Shown in pieces: positions 1 to 8,889 of a DNA stretch of 64,000 bases. Positions within the stretch are counted from its first letter, which is position 1; every line of letters begins with the position of its first letter. The stretch is from Streptomyces erythrochromogenes (GTDB lineage Bacteria > Actinomycetota > Actinomycetes > Streptomycetales > Streptomycetaceae): NCBI RefSeq assembly GCF_036170895.1, contig NZ_CP108036.1:1302001-1366000 (forward strand), given 5' to 3'. The position numbers and the translations under genes were made by a program. Under the pieces are notes generated by a model. That model worked only from the letters and a program-made list of their open reading frames with translations. It was not told the DNA's origin and did no database searches.

Positions 1-2
1 TC

Positions 3-1265
3 CCGGCGAGCACCCACGTCCACACCCAGGTACCCCTGGCGTGGGCGATGCGGGCCGCGGGACACGAGGTCCGTGTCGCCACCCGGCCGGACGTGGTCGA
101 GGACATCAACAACGCCGGCCTGACCGCGGTCGCGGTCGGCGGGGTCCTCGACGTCGCGGCCACGATGAATCCGGAGTACACCGACGAGCCCGACGAGATA
201 CGTGACGAAGCCTGGCTGGACGTCCTCGACATCAGCGAGACGCGGCCGGAGAAGCTGACCCTTCCCTATGTCCACGGGGTACTGACCGCGTGGACCTCGT
301 TCGTCTACCAGAACACCCTGCCGGACGACACCACCGGGGAGCTGATCGACTTCGCCCGTTCCTGGCGGCCCGACCTGGTCGTCTGGGACACCATGTACTA
401 CCCCGGCGCGCTCGCGGCGCGGATCAGCGGCGCGGCGCACGCGCGGCTGATGTTCGGCCTGGACCTGGTCGGGCTGATGCGCCAGCACTACCTGCGGGGG
501 CTGGCCGGACTGCCGCCGGCGCTGCGGGAGGATCCGCTGGAGGAGTGGATGGACCGGATCCTGCGGCGGTACGGCCGGGAGTTCACCGAGGACCTGGTCG
601 TGGGCCAGTGGACCATCGATCCCGTTCCGCCGTCGCTGCGGCTGCCGGTCGACCTGCCGTCCGTGCCGGTGCGCTACGTACCGTACAACGGCGAGGCGCA
701 GGTCCCGGACTGGCTGCGGGAGCCGCCGCCCCGCCGGCCCCGTGTCTGCCTGACCCTCGGCAGGTCGTTCCGCGAGGTGGTCGGCGCCGACCGGACGTCG
801 GTCGGCGACCTGCTGGAGGCGGTGGCGGACCTGGACGTCGACGTGGTCGCGACGTTCACCGCGGACCAGCTCGATCCGGGCCGGCGCGTACCGGACAACG
901 TGCGGGTCGTCGACTTCGCACCGCTGGACGCGCTGCTGCCGACCAGCGCGGCGATCGTGCACCACGGGGGTTCGGGCACCCTCCAGACCGCGCTGGCGCA
1001 CGGCGTGCCCCAGGTGATCGTGCCGGCCAAGATGTGGTGCAACGTCCCCAAGGCGCACCGGGTGCGCGACGCGGGCGCCGGGCTGTGCATCGATCCGGAG
1101 GCGCTGACGCCGCAGGGGCTGCGCGCCGCGCTGGTCCGGGTGCTGCAGGAGCCGTCGTTCCGTGCCGGCGCCGACCGGCTCCGCCGGGAGGTCCTCGCCA
1201 CGCCGTCGCCCGCCGATGTCGTCCCGGTCCTGGAGCGGCTCACCGCCGAACACCGGTCGCGCTAG
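3..1265 (+). CDS. Family 1 glycosyltransferase, 5' end outside window
   Basis: This is an NDP-deoxysugar glycosyltransferase of the EryCIII/DnrS/AknS type (GT-B fold), expected to move a deoxysugar onto an anthracycline aglycone or onto a sugar already attached. The frame is open to the left edge. The residues before the first internal ATG (position 48) still look like the family N-terminus (HVHTQVPLAWAMRAAGHEV), so the true start is outside and about 420 residues are visible. The C-terminal nucleotide-sugar motif HHGGSGT lies near visible residue 320. It is similar throughout to the enzymes at 5796-7112 and 20056-21429, which points to duplication inside the cluster. A strong hairpin follows the stop codon. 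Its specific sugar and acceptor cannot be read from sequence. Confidence 0.9.
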   Translation, partial: PASTHVHTQVPLAWAMRAAGHEVRVATRPDVVEDINNAGLTAVAVGGVLDVAATMNPEYTDEPDEIRDEAWLDVLDISETRPEKLTLPYVHGVLTAWTSFVYQNTLPDDTTGELIDFARSWRPDLVVWDTMYYPGALAARISGAAHARLMFGLDLVGLMRQHYLRGLAGLPPALREDPLEEWMDRILRRYGREFTEDLVVGQWTIDPVPPSLRLPVDLPSVPVRYVPYNGEAQVPDWLREPPPRRPRVCLTLGRSFREVVGADRTSVGDLLEAVADLDVDVVATFTADQLDPGRRVPDNVRVVDFAPLDALLPTSAAIVHHGGSGTLQTALAHGVPQVIVPAKMWCNVPKAHRVRDAGAGLCIDPEALTPQGLRAALVRVLQEPSFRAGADRLRREVLATPSPADVVPVLERLTAEHRSR

Positions 1266-1280
1266 AACGGGTCCGGTGCG

Positions 1281-1318
1281 CCGCGGCCGTCGGGGTGTCT
1301 GTGCCCCGACGGCCGCGG
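1281..1318. terminator. Bidirectional terminator between convergent genes
   Basis: A perfect 15-bp stem (CCGCGGCCGTCGGGG at 1281-1295 pairing with 1304-1318) encloses an 8-nt loop. It lies between the glycosyltransferase stop at 1265 and the end of the XRE regulator at 1330, so it can serve both strands. There is no U-tract, as is usual in Streptomyces. Confidence 0.8.
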
Positions 1319-1329
1319 TGTGCTGCCGC

Positions 1330-1731
1330 CTACGCGGGCGGAGTGCTCCCGATCCGGGGGAACGGGGTGGTCGAGAAGATCACCTCGACCGGTACCTCGA
1401 AGTATTCCGCGATCCTCAGGGCGAGGTGCAGGCTGGGGCTGTACTCGCCGCGCTCCAGGTAGCCCACCGTCTGGTAGTGCACCCCGAGGGCGTCGGCGAG
1501 CTGCCTGCGCGTGATGGCGCGCTCGACCCGCAGCACGGCGATGCGGTTGTGCACCGTCTCGTTCGCTGCGCCGCCGCGCGGACGGCCCTGCTCGCCGGTC
1601 GAACGCCAGCCCGCCGCGGGCGTGTCGGTGCCGGAGCCGGACCGCGGGGCCACCGCCCCGGTCTCCGGCTCCGCCGCCGACGTGCCCCGGCGGGCCGACG
1701 CGCGCTTGCCGCCGGTTTCCTTGTCACCCAA
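1330..1731 (-). CDS. XRE-family helix-turn-helix regulator
   Basis: A 133-residue protein. About 60 N-terminal residues are polar, Pro/Gly-rich and probably disordered. They are followed by a Cro/C1-type HTH (about residues 62-115) with ITRRQLADALGVHYQTVGYLERG as its helix-turn-helix. Short proteins of this type often repress or modulate the transporter genes beside them. The ATG lies 8 bp inside the end of the upstream ABC permease gene, so it is the third gene of the operon ATPase-permease-regulator. Autoregulation through the inverted repeat upstream of the ATPase (3566-3592) is an inference. The last residues after the HTH (FSTTPFPRIG) are short, so there is no ligand-binding domain. Confidence 0.8.
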   Translation of the reverse strand: MGDKETGGKRASARRGTSAAEPETGAVAPRSGSGTDTPAAGWRSTGEQGRPRGGAANETVHNRIAVLRVERAITRRQLADALGVHYQTVGYLERGEYSPSLHLALRIAEYFEVPVEVIFSTTPFPRIGSTPPA

Positions 1732-2578
1732 CGCGCTTCAATGCCTCCTGTTGTCGGGCCTCGACCTTCGAACCCGTCTCGCCGCGCACCGTACGGCCCA
1801 GGACCCTCGGTGCGATCACCAGCGCGACGACGGCCCAGGCGAGCAGCACGACCGCGGTCATGGGCCTGCGCCAGGAGTCGCCGAGCTCGACCGCGACCGC
1901 CGCGTCGGGCAGCAGCGCGGCACGGGTGCCCAGGCCCACCCAGTACACGGGGAACAGCTGCGCAATGCCCTGGAGCCAGCCCGCGAGCGAGGTGATCGGG
2001 TAGAAAATACCCGAGATCGCCATCAGGCCCATCGTCGGGAAGATCCCCCACGTGTTGGCGCCGCGCGGGTTCTTCACCATGGCGCCGATGATCAGGCCGA
2101 TCGGCAGGGTGGCGAGGAGTCCGAGGGCCAGCACCCACACCAGGTTCAGCCACTTGGCGAGGTCCCCGGTCATCAGGTCGTCGAAGAGGAACACGCTGGG
2201 CACCAGGATGATGACCAGGGTGAGCAGGGTGCTCAGCGCGATGCCCAGCACGCGGCCGGCGATGTAGCCGACGAGCCCCTGCGGGACGGTCCTGGCCCGC
2301 AGCAGCGTGCCGTCCTCCCGCTCGGCCGCCAGCGCGAACGCCGCTCCGCCCAGGGCCTGGAAGGCAAGCAGGCCGCCGATCATGCTCGGCATGGTCAGCG
2401 TCGCCAGCGACAGGTCGGTGCCCTCCACGGTCGAGTTCCGCATGAAGAACAGCACCCCGAGGAAGACGCCCCCGAGGAAGAGGTAGTAGATGATGTCGCC
2501 CGGCGACGTCACGCTCTGCCTGAACTCGGTCCAGCCGCGGCGCAGACCGAGTCGCACGGCGTACAGGGTGGGATTCAT
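1724..2578 (-). CDS. ABC-2 type transporter permease
   Basis: A 284-residue integral membrane protein with about six hydrophobic segments, of the ABC-2 family that includes DrrB. The start (MNPTLYAVRLGLRRG) overlaps the ATPase stop codon in an ATGA, so the two are translationally coupled and surely form one exporter. Reading further upstream in this frame crosses the ATPase gene and is not coding. The position beside glycosyltransferase and PKS genes suggests export of, or self-protection against, the anthracycline. The substrate is inferred from context only. A second, unrelated ABC exporter pair lies at 32400-34210. Confidence 0.87.
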   Translation of the reverse strand: MNPTLYAVRLGLRRGWTEFRQSVTSPGDIIYYLFLGGVFLGVLFFMRNSTVEGTDLSLATLTMPSMIGGLLAFQALGGAAFALAAEREDGTLLRARTVPQGLVGYIAGRVLGIALSTLLTLVIILVPSVFLFDDLMTGDLAKWLNLVWVLALGLLATLPIGLIIGAMVKNPRGANTWGIFPTMGLMAISGIFYPITSLAGWLQGIAQLFPVYWVGLGTRAALLPDAAVAVELGDSWRRPMTAVVLLAWAVVALVIAPRVLGRTVRGETGSKVEARQQEALKRVG

Positions 2579-3555
2579 CGGCCTGCCTCCCGGAACGCGG
2601 CGATCGCCTCTTCGGACCGGCCGGCCTCGTGCTGGCGGACCATGGTCATGTACGTGTCCTCCAGGCTGGCCCGGCGCACCTCCAGGTCGCGGACCCGGTC
2701 GCCGTGCTGCTTGAACAGCTCGTGGACGAACGTGCTGGCGTCGGGCGTGGCGTGGACGAACTGTTCGCCGCTCAGGCTCCAGCGGACCTCCGCCTTGCCC
2801 GACGTCTGCCGGGCGAGCTGGTCGGCGCTGCCGTCCGCGACGATCTGGCCCCCGGCGAGGATCAGGATGCGGTCGGACAGCTTCTCGGCCTCGTCCAGGT
2901 CGTGCGTGGTGAGCAGGATCGTGGTGTCCTCCAGGTCGGAGAGCCGGTGCACCACGTCGTGGAAGTCGCGGCGCGCCTTGGGGTCGAACCCGACGGTGGG
3001 CTCGTCCAGGAACAGCACCTCCGGGCGGCCCACGATGCCGATCGCGACGTCGAGCCGGCGGCGCTGGCCGCCCGACAGGGACCCGATCTTCTGGTCCGCC
3101 TGCTCCTCCAGGCTGACCATGGAGATCAGCTCGTCCACGTCGCGCGGACGCGGCCGCTCGGGCGTGGAGTAGGGCCGGTAGAAGTCCCCCAGCTGGGCCA
3201 GCAGCTCCCGGACCTTCCACTTGCCGTGGTCGCGCCACGACTGGAGTACGACGCCCAGCCTGGCGCGCCACTCCTCGTCGCCCTTGGCCGGATCGACGCC
3301 GAGCACGCTGACCTCGCCCGCCGAGCGCGTCCGGAACCCCTCCATGATCTCGATGGTCGTCGTCTTCCCGGCGCCGTTCGGCCCGAGCAGAGCGAGCACC
3401 TCGCCCCGGCGGACACTGAAGTCGACCCCGTTCAGCACGTCTTTGGACCCGTACCGCATACGCAGTCCGCGGATGTCGATCACTCGTTCGCCTGCCGAGC
3501 CGTCCGGTGCTCCCGCAGCCCGGTTCGCCTCGCGCAGATCACTTAACTCCGCCAT
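2575..3555 (-). CDS. ABC transporter ATP-binding protein (drug-export type)
   Basis: A 326-residue nucleotide-binding subunit of the CcmA/DrrA class. A 25-residue hydrophilic extension precedes the fold. Walker A is GPNGAGKTT (about residues 58-66), the signature is LSGGQRRR, Walker B is VLFLDEPTVG and the switch His is in LTTHD. The C-terminal 80 residues after the switch match the regulatory tail of drug-export ATPases. It pairs with the permease at 1724-2578. It is the first gene of a three-gene operon starting downstream of a 105-bp gap, and the next gene upstream on the same strand is the P450 homologue. Role in anthracycline export is inferred. Confidence 0.9.
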   Translation of the reverse strand: MAELSDLREANRAAGAPDGSAGERVIDIRGLRMRYGSKDVLNGVDFSVRRGEVLALLGPNGAGKTTTIEIMEGFRTRSAGEVSVLGVDPAKGDEEWRARLGVVLQSWRDHGKWKVRELLAQLGDFYRPYSTPERPRPRDVDELISMVSLEEQADQKIGSLSGGQRRRLDVAIGIVGRPEVLFLDEPTVGFDPKARRDFHDVVHRLSDLEDTTILLTTHDLDEAEKLSDRILILAGGQIVADGSADQLARQTSGKAEVRWSLSGEQFVHATPDASTFVHELFKQHGDRVRDLEVRRASLEDTYMTMVRQHEAGRSEEAIAAFREAGR

Positions 3556-3660
3556 AGGCCCCTACCTTTCGATCAGACCTGTTAGATCAAAGATAGTATC
3601 TCTACTACGACCCGTACAAGTCGCACGACCAAAGGGATCGTCACGCACCGTGAGAATCAG
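3556..3660 (-). promoter_or_regulatory. Promoter region of ABC/XRE operon with inverted repeat
   Basis: This stretch is more AT-rich than its surroundings. It contains the near-palindrome CTTTCGATC-N10-GATCAAAG (3566-3592), one base short of perfect in one arm. Its size and position just upstream of the ATPase start fit an operator for the XRE regulator encoded two genes downstream. No experimental basis; read from sequence only. Confidence 0.45.
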
Positions 3661-4947
3661 CTAGCGGGCGACGGGCATCTCGATCACCGCTCCGGTGACA
3701 CCGGAGCGCAGGCGCCGCAGGACGGGCCCGACCGGACGCAGGCCCGGGACCTCGGCCGCGAGCGCGCGGAGCCCGGCCTCCGCGAGGAACCGCGCCGTCG
3801 GGGCCGGCAGCGACGTGGGCAGGCCCTCGGCGAACGCCAGGGGCTCCGCGGCCCGTTCCCGGGCCGGGTCGAAGGCGGCCGGCTCCGGGTGCACGGCAGA
3901 GTCCCGGCCGGCCGCCTCGACCGCCACGACGACCTGGCCGCCGGCCGGGACGGGCGTCCCGGCCAGTTCGAGGTCCTCGAGCGCGTACAGCGGGACGAGC
4001 CGCACGGGCGGGGCGTGGCGCAGCGTCTCCTCGACGACCGCCGGAGCGAGACCGGGGTCCTCGCACAGCGCCCGCCACTGCGCGGGGTGGTCGAGCAGCT
4101 CCGCCACCGCGTCGCAGAACAGGGTCGCGGACAGCTCGGTCCCGACGAGGGCCAGCAGTGTGCACACCGACCGCACCTCGTCCTCGTGGGTCGCCGCCAG
4201 CAGGGCGCTGACGAGGTCGTCCCCGGGCTTCTCGCGCCGCTGCGCGATCACTCCGGCGAGCAGGGAGCGCATGCCCTCGACGGAAGCGATCAGCTCGCGT
4301 GCCGTGCGCAGGTGCGGCGAGCACACCGTGGCGTCCAGGAGGCCCGCGGCGCCCCGGCACAGCGCCGCGAAGCGGTCGTGGTCCTCCTCCGGTACGCCGA
4401 GCAGCTCCCGCACGATCCCGGCGGCGAACGGGTCGGCCACCTCCGTGCGGAGGTCGAAGCCGCTGCCCGCTTCGGCGAGGGCGCGGCGCAGCGCCTGCTC
4501 GGCGACGGGCCGCCGGCGTTCCAGGGCCTTCGCGCCGAGCAGGGGTTCGAGCAGCTCGCCCACGCGCTCGCAGTCGGCGCGGCCCGCGGTCAGGAAGGCC
4601 CCGCCGAAGGGGAGGACCTCGCGCAGTGCGGGAACTTCCCAGGGCATGGGCTCGCGCTGCTCCCCTCCGTCCTGCGCGGCGGGTGCGTCCGCGTCGGGGT
4701 GCCGGACGCTCAGCCGCGGGTCGGCGAGCGCGGCCGCGGCGACCTCGTGGTGCGCCGTCACCCAGGCCTCGGCGCTGCTCCGGTACAGCGGGCCCCGTTC
4801 CCGGATCAGTTCGCCGAGCCGGTGCGGGTCGTCGCCGGCGGCCCGCACGAGCAGGGCGTACGGGTCGTCCTTCGTGCCGATGATCCACTGGACGCCGCGG
4901 TGCGTGAGCAGCACACGGCCCAGTTCGCTCTCGTTCATGGTCACCAT
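3661..4947 (-). CDS. Cysteine-less cytochrome P450 homologue, glycosyltransferase auxiliary protein
   Basis: A 428-residue protein with the P450 fold but no haem ligand. The K-helix ExxR is kept (EETLR, residues 306-310). The haem-binding loop (about 371-381, AFAEGLPTSLP) has no Cys and lacks the FxxGxHxCxG pattern, and the I-helix oxygen-binding motif is replaced by LVGTELSAT. These are the features of DnrQ, AknT, EryCII and DesVIII, which activate a partner glycosyltransferase instead of performing oxidation. It is the last gene of the PKS operon, 64 bp after the SDR. The likely partner is the glycosyltransferase at 5796-7112 in the same operon, though those at 3-1265 or 20056-21429 are possible. 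GTG or ATG alternatives nearby do not change the fold; ATG at 4947 has a GGAG eight bases upstream. Confidence 0.88.
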   Translation of the reverse strand: MVTMNESELGRVLLTHRGVQWIIGTKDDPYALLVRAAGDDPHRLGELIRERGPLYRSSAEAWVTAHHEVAAAALADPRLSVRHPDADAPAAQDGGEQREPMPWEVPALREVLPFGGAFLTAGRADCERVGELLEPLLGAKALERRRPVAEQALRRALAEAGSGFDLRTEVADPFAAGIVRELLGVPEEDHDRFAALCRGAAGLLDATVCSPHLRTARELIASVEGMRSLLAGVIAQRREKPGDDLVSALLAATHEDEVRSVCTLLALVGTELSATLFCDAVAELLDHPAQWRALCEDPGLAPAVVEETLRHAPPVRLVPLYALEDLELAGTPVPAGGQVVVAVEAAGRDSAVHPEPAAFDPARERAAEPLAFAEGLPTSLPAPTARFLAEAGLRALAAEVPGLRPVGPVLRRLRSGVTGAVIEMPVAR

Positions 4948-5011
4948 GTGCTGAACTCCGCCTCTCCGGGGGCCTGCTGTGGTCCCGTACCGCTGTGGGG
5001 GTCGTACCGGT

Positions 5012-5803
5012 TCATGTCAGGGAGAGCCCGCCGTCGACCGGCAGTACGGCGCCGGTCAGGTGGCTGGCCTCGGGCCGAGTGAGGTGCGTGACCCACCAGG
5101 CGATCTCCTGGGGGGTGCCGACACGGCCCTGGGGCGTCAGCGCGCCCACGTGGTGGAGCATGCCGTCGTACTGTTCGGGCGACATGCCCGCCCGCTCCGC
5201 GAAGCCGGAATCGACCAGCCCGGGCGCGACGCCGACGGCCCGGATGCCGCGCGGCGCGAGTTCGACCGCCCAGCTGCGGGTGAGGAAGTCCAGGGCGGCC
5301 TTGGCGGCGCCGTACACGCTGTTGCCCGGCCAGGCCCTGGATCCGCGCGCACCGGACGAGCCGATGTTGACCACGGTGCCGCCGCCGTCGGCGGCGAGGG
5401 CGTCGAGCGCGGCCCGGGTGAGCAGCACGGGCACCGCCAGGTTGGTGCCGAGCTGGGCGGCCACCTGCTCGGGGTCGACGTCGGCGAGGGCGCGGTGGCC
5501 CAGGGCCGCGGCGTTGTTCACCAGGACGTCGATCCCGCCCAGTTCGCGCACCGCGGTCTCCACGACCTCCCGGGGCGCATCGGCCCCGGTGAGGTCGACG
5601 GCGAGCGTCCTGATCGTGTCGTACCCCTTCGCCGTGCCGGCGAGGTCGGCGGCGGTGCGGCCGACGACGAGGACGGCCGCGCCCTCGTCGGCGAAGGCGT
5701 GGGCGATCGCCCTGCCGATGCCGGAGCCGCCTCCGGTGACCACGACCGACCGCGGGGCCGGGGGCGGAGCCGTGACCGGGGGCAGGGGTGCTGCGTCAGA
5801 CAT
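5012..5803 (-). CDS. Short-chain dehydrogenase/reductase, probable aglycone ketoreductase
   Basis: A 263-residue classical SDR. It has the TGGGSGIG cofactor motif (residues 23-30), NNA at 96-98, and a catalytic Ser near 150 with Tyr164 and Lys168 (YGAAK). About 18 Pro/Ala-rich residues precede the fold. It differs clearly from the C-9 ketoreductase at 8096-8881, so a separate step is expected. With a SnoaL-like cyclase present, the simplest role is reduction of the fourth-ring ketone (C-7) left after ring closure, as done by DnrE/AknU/SnoaF. That assignment comes from context and is not shown by a diagnostic motif. The start overlaps the end of the upstream glycosyltransferase by 8 bp, so it sits inside the PKS operon. 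Confidence 0.75.
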   Translation of the reverse strand: MSDAAPLPPVTAPPPAPRSVVVTGGGSGIGRAIAHAFADEGAAVLVVGRTAADLAGTAKGYDTIRTLAVDLTGADAPREVVETAVRELGGIDVLVNNAAALGHRALADVDPEQVAAQLGTNLAVPVLLTRAALDALAADGGGTVVNIGSSGARGSRAWPGNSVYGAAKAALDFLTRSWAVELAPRGIRAVGVAPGLVDSGFAERAGMSPEQYDGMLHHVGALTPQGRVGTPQEIAWWVTHLTRPEASHLTGAVLPVDGGLSLT

Positions 5804-7112
5804 GGTTCCTCACAAGGTCGTCGCGGTGTTCGGCGGTGAGCGACTCCAGCAGCGGGACGACGTCCCGGGGGGACGGGGTGGCGAGGGTCTCCCGGCGCAG
5901 CCGCTCGGCGCCGGCCGTGAAGGACGGCTCGGTCAGGACACGGGTGAGCGCGTCGCGCAGGGCGGCGGCGGTCAGGGTCTGCGCGTCCAGGCGCAGTCCG
6001 GCGCCCGACCGCTGCACGAGGTCCGCGCGGATCGCGTTGTCCCACATGGTGCCCGGCACGAGGATCTGCGGGACGCCGTACAGGAACGCCGCGTGCACCG
6101 TGCCGGACCCGCCGTGGCTGACGAGCGCCGAGCAGGTCGGCAGCAGCACGTCCATCGGGACGAAGTCGACGGCGCGGACGTTGGGCGGAAGGCTGCCGAC
6201 CTCGCGCAGCTGGCGGGCGTCCAGGGTGGCGACCACCTCCACGTCCAGTCCGGCCACCGCCTCGATCAGCTCGCCGACGGACGCCTGGTCGCCGCCCATC
6301 ACCTCGCGGTGGGAGACGCCCAGCGTCAGGCACACCCGGGGGCGCCGGGGCGCCTCGCGCAGCCAGTCCGGGACGCTGCCCCTGCCGTTGTAGGCGACGC
6401 AGCGCACGGGTACGTAGGGCAGGTCCGCCGGCAGCCGCAGGGAGGTCGGCACGGGGTCGACGGTCCACTGGCCGGTCACCAGGTCCTCGGTGAACTCTCC
6501 GCCGTAGCGCTCCATCACCGTGCCCAGCCACTCCCGCAGGGGATCCTCGCGCAGCGCGGCGGGCCGTCGGCGCACCTGCGCCAGATAGCTCTCGCGCATG
6601 CGCCCGACCAGGTCCAGCCCGAACATCAGCCGGGCGTGGGCCGCCCCGGTGACCCGGGCGGCGACGGCTCCGGCGAAGGTCAGCGGATCCCAGATCACCA
6701 GGTCGGGATGCCAGCCGCGGGCGAATCCGACCAGGTCGTCGATCATCTCGGCCGACGAGTAGTTCTGGAAGACGGCCGAGGTCATCGCGGTGAACACGCC
6801 GTGCATGTGGTCGTACGTCAGCTTCTCCGGGCGCAGCTCGTCCATCGCCAGCAGCAGCTGGGCGTCCGGGGCGTCCTCGTCGTAGGTCTCGCGGGAGGCG
6901 TCCTCGCGTTCCCGCAGCTCCTCCATCAGTCGTTCCTCGCCCAGCTCGCGGCCGACCGGGACGGCGGTCAGTCCGGTGCGGGCGATGACCTCGGCGAGGT
7001 CGGGGTGGCTGGCCACGCAGACCTCGTGCCCGGCGGCCCGCAGCGCCCAAGCGAGCGCGACCTGGGCGTGGACGTGGTTGCGCGCGCCGAAGGTGGTGAA
7101 CAGGACGCGCAT
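5796..7112 (-). CDS. Anthracycline-type glycosyltransferase
   Basis: A 438-residue GT-B glycosyltransferase of the DnrS/AknS/EryCIII group. It begins [18 protein letters not shown], the usual first strand and His-containing loop, and ends with the nucleotide-binding region [18 protein letters not shown] near residues 345-362. In that motif Ser replaces the first His of the usual HHGG. The start is set by a TGATG overlap with the aromatase/cyclase stop at 7112; the open frame further upstream is only the shadow of other genes. The P450-like auxiliary protein two genes downstream is its best candidate activator. Expected substrate is an NDP-L-2-deoxysugar, possibly the amino sugar attached at C-7. 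Confidence 0.9.
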   Translation of the reverse strand: MRVLFTTFGARNHVHAQVALAWALRAAGHEVCVASHPDLAEVIARTGLTAVPVGRELGEERLMEELREREDASRETYDEDAPDAQLLLAMDELRPEKLTYDHMHGVFTAMTSAVFQNYSSAEMIDDLVGFARGWHPDLVIWDPLTFAGAVAARVTGAAHARLMFGLDLVGRMRESYLAQVRRRPAALREDPLREWLGTVMERYGGEFTEDLVTGQWTVDPVPTSLRLPADLPYVPVRCVAYNGRGSVPDWLREAPRRPRVCLTLGVSHREVMGGDQASVGELIEAVAGLDVEVVATLDARQLREVGSLPPNVRAVDFVPMDVLLPTCSALVSHGGSGTVHAAFLYGVPQILVPGTMWDNAIRADLVQRSGAGLRLDAQTLTAAALRDALTRVLTEPSFTAGAERLRRETLATPSPRDVVPLLESLTAEHRDDLVRNHV

Positions 7113-8065
7113 CAGCGCTCCCGTGCCGCTCGCTCGGCGTGCTCCTTGGCGAGCAGCATCGTCGCCGTGCTGTTGCGGCCGAGCGCGTCGCGGACGAAGG
7201 TGCGCGCGTCCCCGACCGTGGCGCCCTCGCCGAGGACGGGGACGACGGCGTCCCGGCTGAGGACGACCGTGTGCGTCGAGGTGACGGTGCACCCGGAGGT
7301 GCTCTTCGCGATCCGCCAGAGGCCGTTGTGGACGGTCATCAGGGCGGGTGTCCTGAGCTGCTTGTAGACGATGGCGGCCGAGGGGAAGCAGACCCGGACC
7401 GACTTCGTGGTGTGGACGGCGCCGTTCGGGGTGAGCGTGTCCATCTCCAGCAGTTGGAGGTTCGGGGTGCTCTCCTCCAGCTCGACCCGGTTCACGTGGG
7501 GCAGCCGCTCCTGCCACCGCCGGGCGTCGTAGAGGAAGTCGTACACGTCGGCGGGGTCGCCGGCCACCTCCACCACGTCGTCGAACTCGAGCGACAGGTC
7601 GTCGGCGCCGGTGCCGGAGGCCTGCTCGGCGGCCCGCCGGAGCGCGTCCAGTTCCGCGTCGCTGTTGCGGTCGATGGCGCGGGTGATCCACTCCACGCCC
7701 TCCGGGTCGTCGTCGACGGCCCGGAAGTCGTGGGTCAGGCGGACCAGCGATACGGTGTCCGACAGCGGTTCGACGGTCCATTCGCCGCCCATGGCGGCGA
7801 CGGGCGGCTGGGACACCTCCTGGCGGAAGCCCACCCGCAGTCCGCCGGGGTCGAGGACGCGGCGCGAGGTCCACGTCTTGACGGCGTCGTTGGCGGTCGC
7901 CCAGAGGCGGATGCGCTCCTCGCCGGCGGTCCGGTCGAGGACGTCCACGTGCACGGTCGGGGGGAAGACCCGCGGCCACGATTCGACGTCCGCGATCAGG
8001 CCGTAGACGGTGCGGGCGGGTGCCTGCACCGTGATCCGGTGCTCGGCTCGGTGGTTGTTCGTCAT
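7112..8065 (-). CDS. Two-domain aromatase/cyclase
   Basis: A 317-residue protein with two START/Bet v1-like domains (about 5-150 and 160-315), the arrangement of ActVII, Gra-ORF4 and SnoaE. In reducing type II PKS pathways this enzyme cyclises and dehydrates the C-9-reduced chain to form and aromatise the first ring. It works on ACP-bound intermediates in the cytoplasm. It follows the C-9 ketoreductase by 30 bp and is coupled to the downstream glycosyltransferase by a one-base TGATG overlap. The didomain form, together with the ActIII-type ketoreductase, indicates a C-9-reduced decaketide or similar chain. Confidence 0.92.
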   Translation of the reverse strand: MTNNHRAEHRITVQAPARTVYGLIADVESWPRVFPPTVHVDVLDRTAGEERIRLWATANDAVKTWTSRRVLDPGGLRVGFRQEVSQPPVAAMGGEWTVEPLSDTVSLVRLTHDFRAVDDDPEGVEWITRAIDRNSDAELDALRRAAEQASGTGADDLSLEFDDVVEVAGDPADVYDFLYDARRWQERLPHVNRVELEESTPNLQLLEMDTLTPNGAVHTTKSVRVCFPSAAIVYKQLRTPALMTVHNGLWRIAKSTSGCTVTSTHTVVLSRDAVVPVLGEGATVGDARTFVRDALGRNSTATMLLAKEHAERAARER

Positions 8066-8095
8066 GGTGCGGGTCTCCTGGTCCTCGGACGGCCG

Positions 8096-8881
8096 TCAGT
8101 AGTTGCCCAGTCCGCCGCAGACGTTGATCGCCTGCGCAGTGACGGGTGCGGCCCGGTCGGTGACGAGGTAGCCGACGAGGCCGGCGACCTCCTCCGGGGT
8201 GGTGTACCTGCCGAGCGGGATCTTCGCCTCGAACCGTTCCAGCACGGCCTCTTCCGTGGTGTCCCAGACCGCGGCGTACCCCTGCCTGACCCGCTGGGCC
8301 ATCGGCGTCTCCACGTAGCCCGGGCAGACCGCGTTGACGGTGATGCCGGTGGGGGCCAGTTCCAGGCCCAGCGCCTTGGTGAAGCCGACGACGCCGTGCT
8401 TGGACGCGGAGTACGGGGCGCCCAGCACCACACCCTGCTTGCCGCCGGTCGAGGCGATGTTGATAACTCGGCCCGTGCCCCGTTCGAGCATGCCGCCGGT
8501 GGTGAGCGCCTCGCGGGTCATCCGCAGGACGCTGTTGAGGTTGGTGTCGATGACGTCGAGCCACAGCTCGTCGGTGATCTGCGCGGTGGGGCCTCCCCCG
8601 CTGCGGCCGGCGTTGTTCACCAGCACGTCCACGGGCCCGTACCGGTCGACGGCGGCCCGCACGAGGGCGCCGACCTGTTCGGTGGAGCGTACGTCGCACG
8701 CCAGGCCCGCGACCTCGTACCCCTTCTCGCGGAGGCGTTCGACGGTGAGTGCGACGTTCTCCTCGTCGCGGGCGCAGATGAACACGCGCTGGCCGAGTTC
8801 GCACAGCAGGGTGGTGATGGCGAGCCCGATGCCGCTGGTGGCACCGGTGACCAGGGCGTGGCGGTCGTCTTGGGCGGGCAT
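8096..8881 (-). CDS. C-9 polyketide ketoreductase (ActIII type)
   Basis: A 261-residue SDR of the same length as the actinorhodin ketoreductase. It reduces the C-9 carbonyl of the nascent ACP-bound polyketide with NADPH. The cofactor motif is TGATSGIG, and the catalytic residues Ser144, Tyr157 and Lys161 (YSASK) fall at the actinorhodin enzyme positions. The motif that is PGG in ActKR at 94-96 reads SGG here. ATG at 8881 is preferred to ATG at 8893 because AGGAGA lies five to ten bases before it. It sits 8 bp after KS-beta in the PKS operon. Confidence 0.95.
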   Translation of the reverse strand: MPAQDDRHALVTGATSGIGLAITTLLCELGQRVFICARDEENVALTVERLREKGYEVAGLACDVRSTEQVGALVRAAVDRYGPVDVLVNNAGRSGGGPTAQITDELWLDVIDTNLNSVLRMTREALTTGGMLERGTGRVINIASTGGKQGVVLGAPYSASKHGVVGFTKALGLELAPTGITVNAVCPGYVETPMAQRVRQGYAAVWDTTEEAVLERFEAKIPLGRYTTPEEVAGLVGYLVTDRAAPVTAQAINVCGGLGNY

Positions 8882-8889
8882 GTCTCTCC

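Noticed and set aside
3661..4947. Functional cytochrome P450
   Set aside because: There is no Cys in the haem loop and no oxygen-binding motif in the I-helix.
5012..5803. Angucycline C-6 ketoreductase (LanV type)
   Set aside because: The SnoaL-like cyclase and RdmC-like esterase make an anthracycline far more likely. The SDR sequence alone does not decide.
5796..8804. A single 1002-residue reading frame on the minus strand
   Set aside because: It runs through the ketoreductase and aromatase genes in a different frame. Only the part from ATG 7112 onward has glycosyltransferase sequence.
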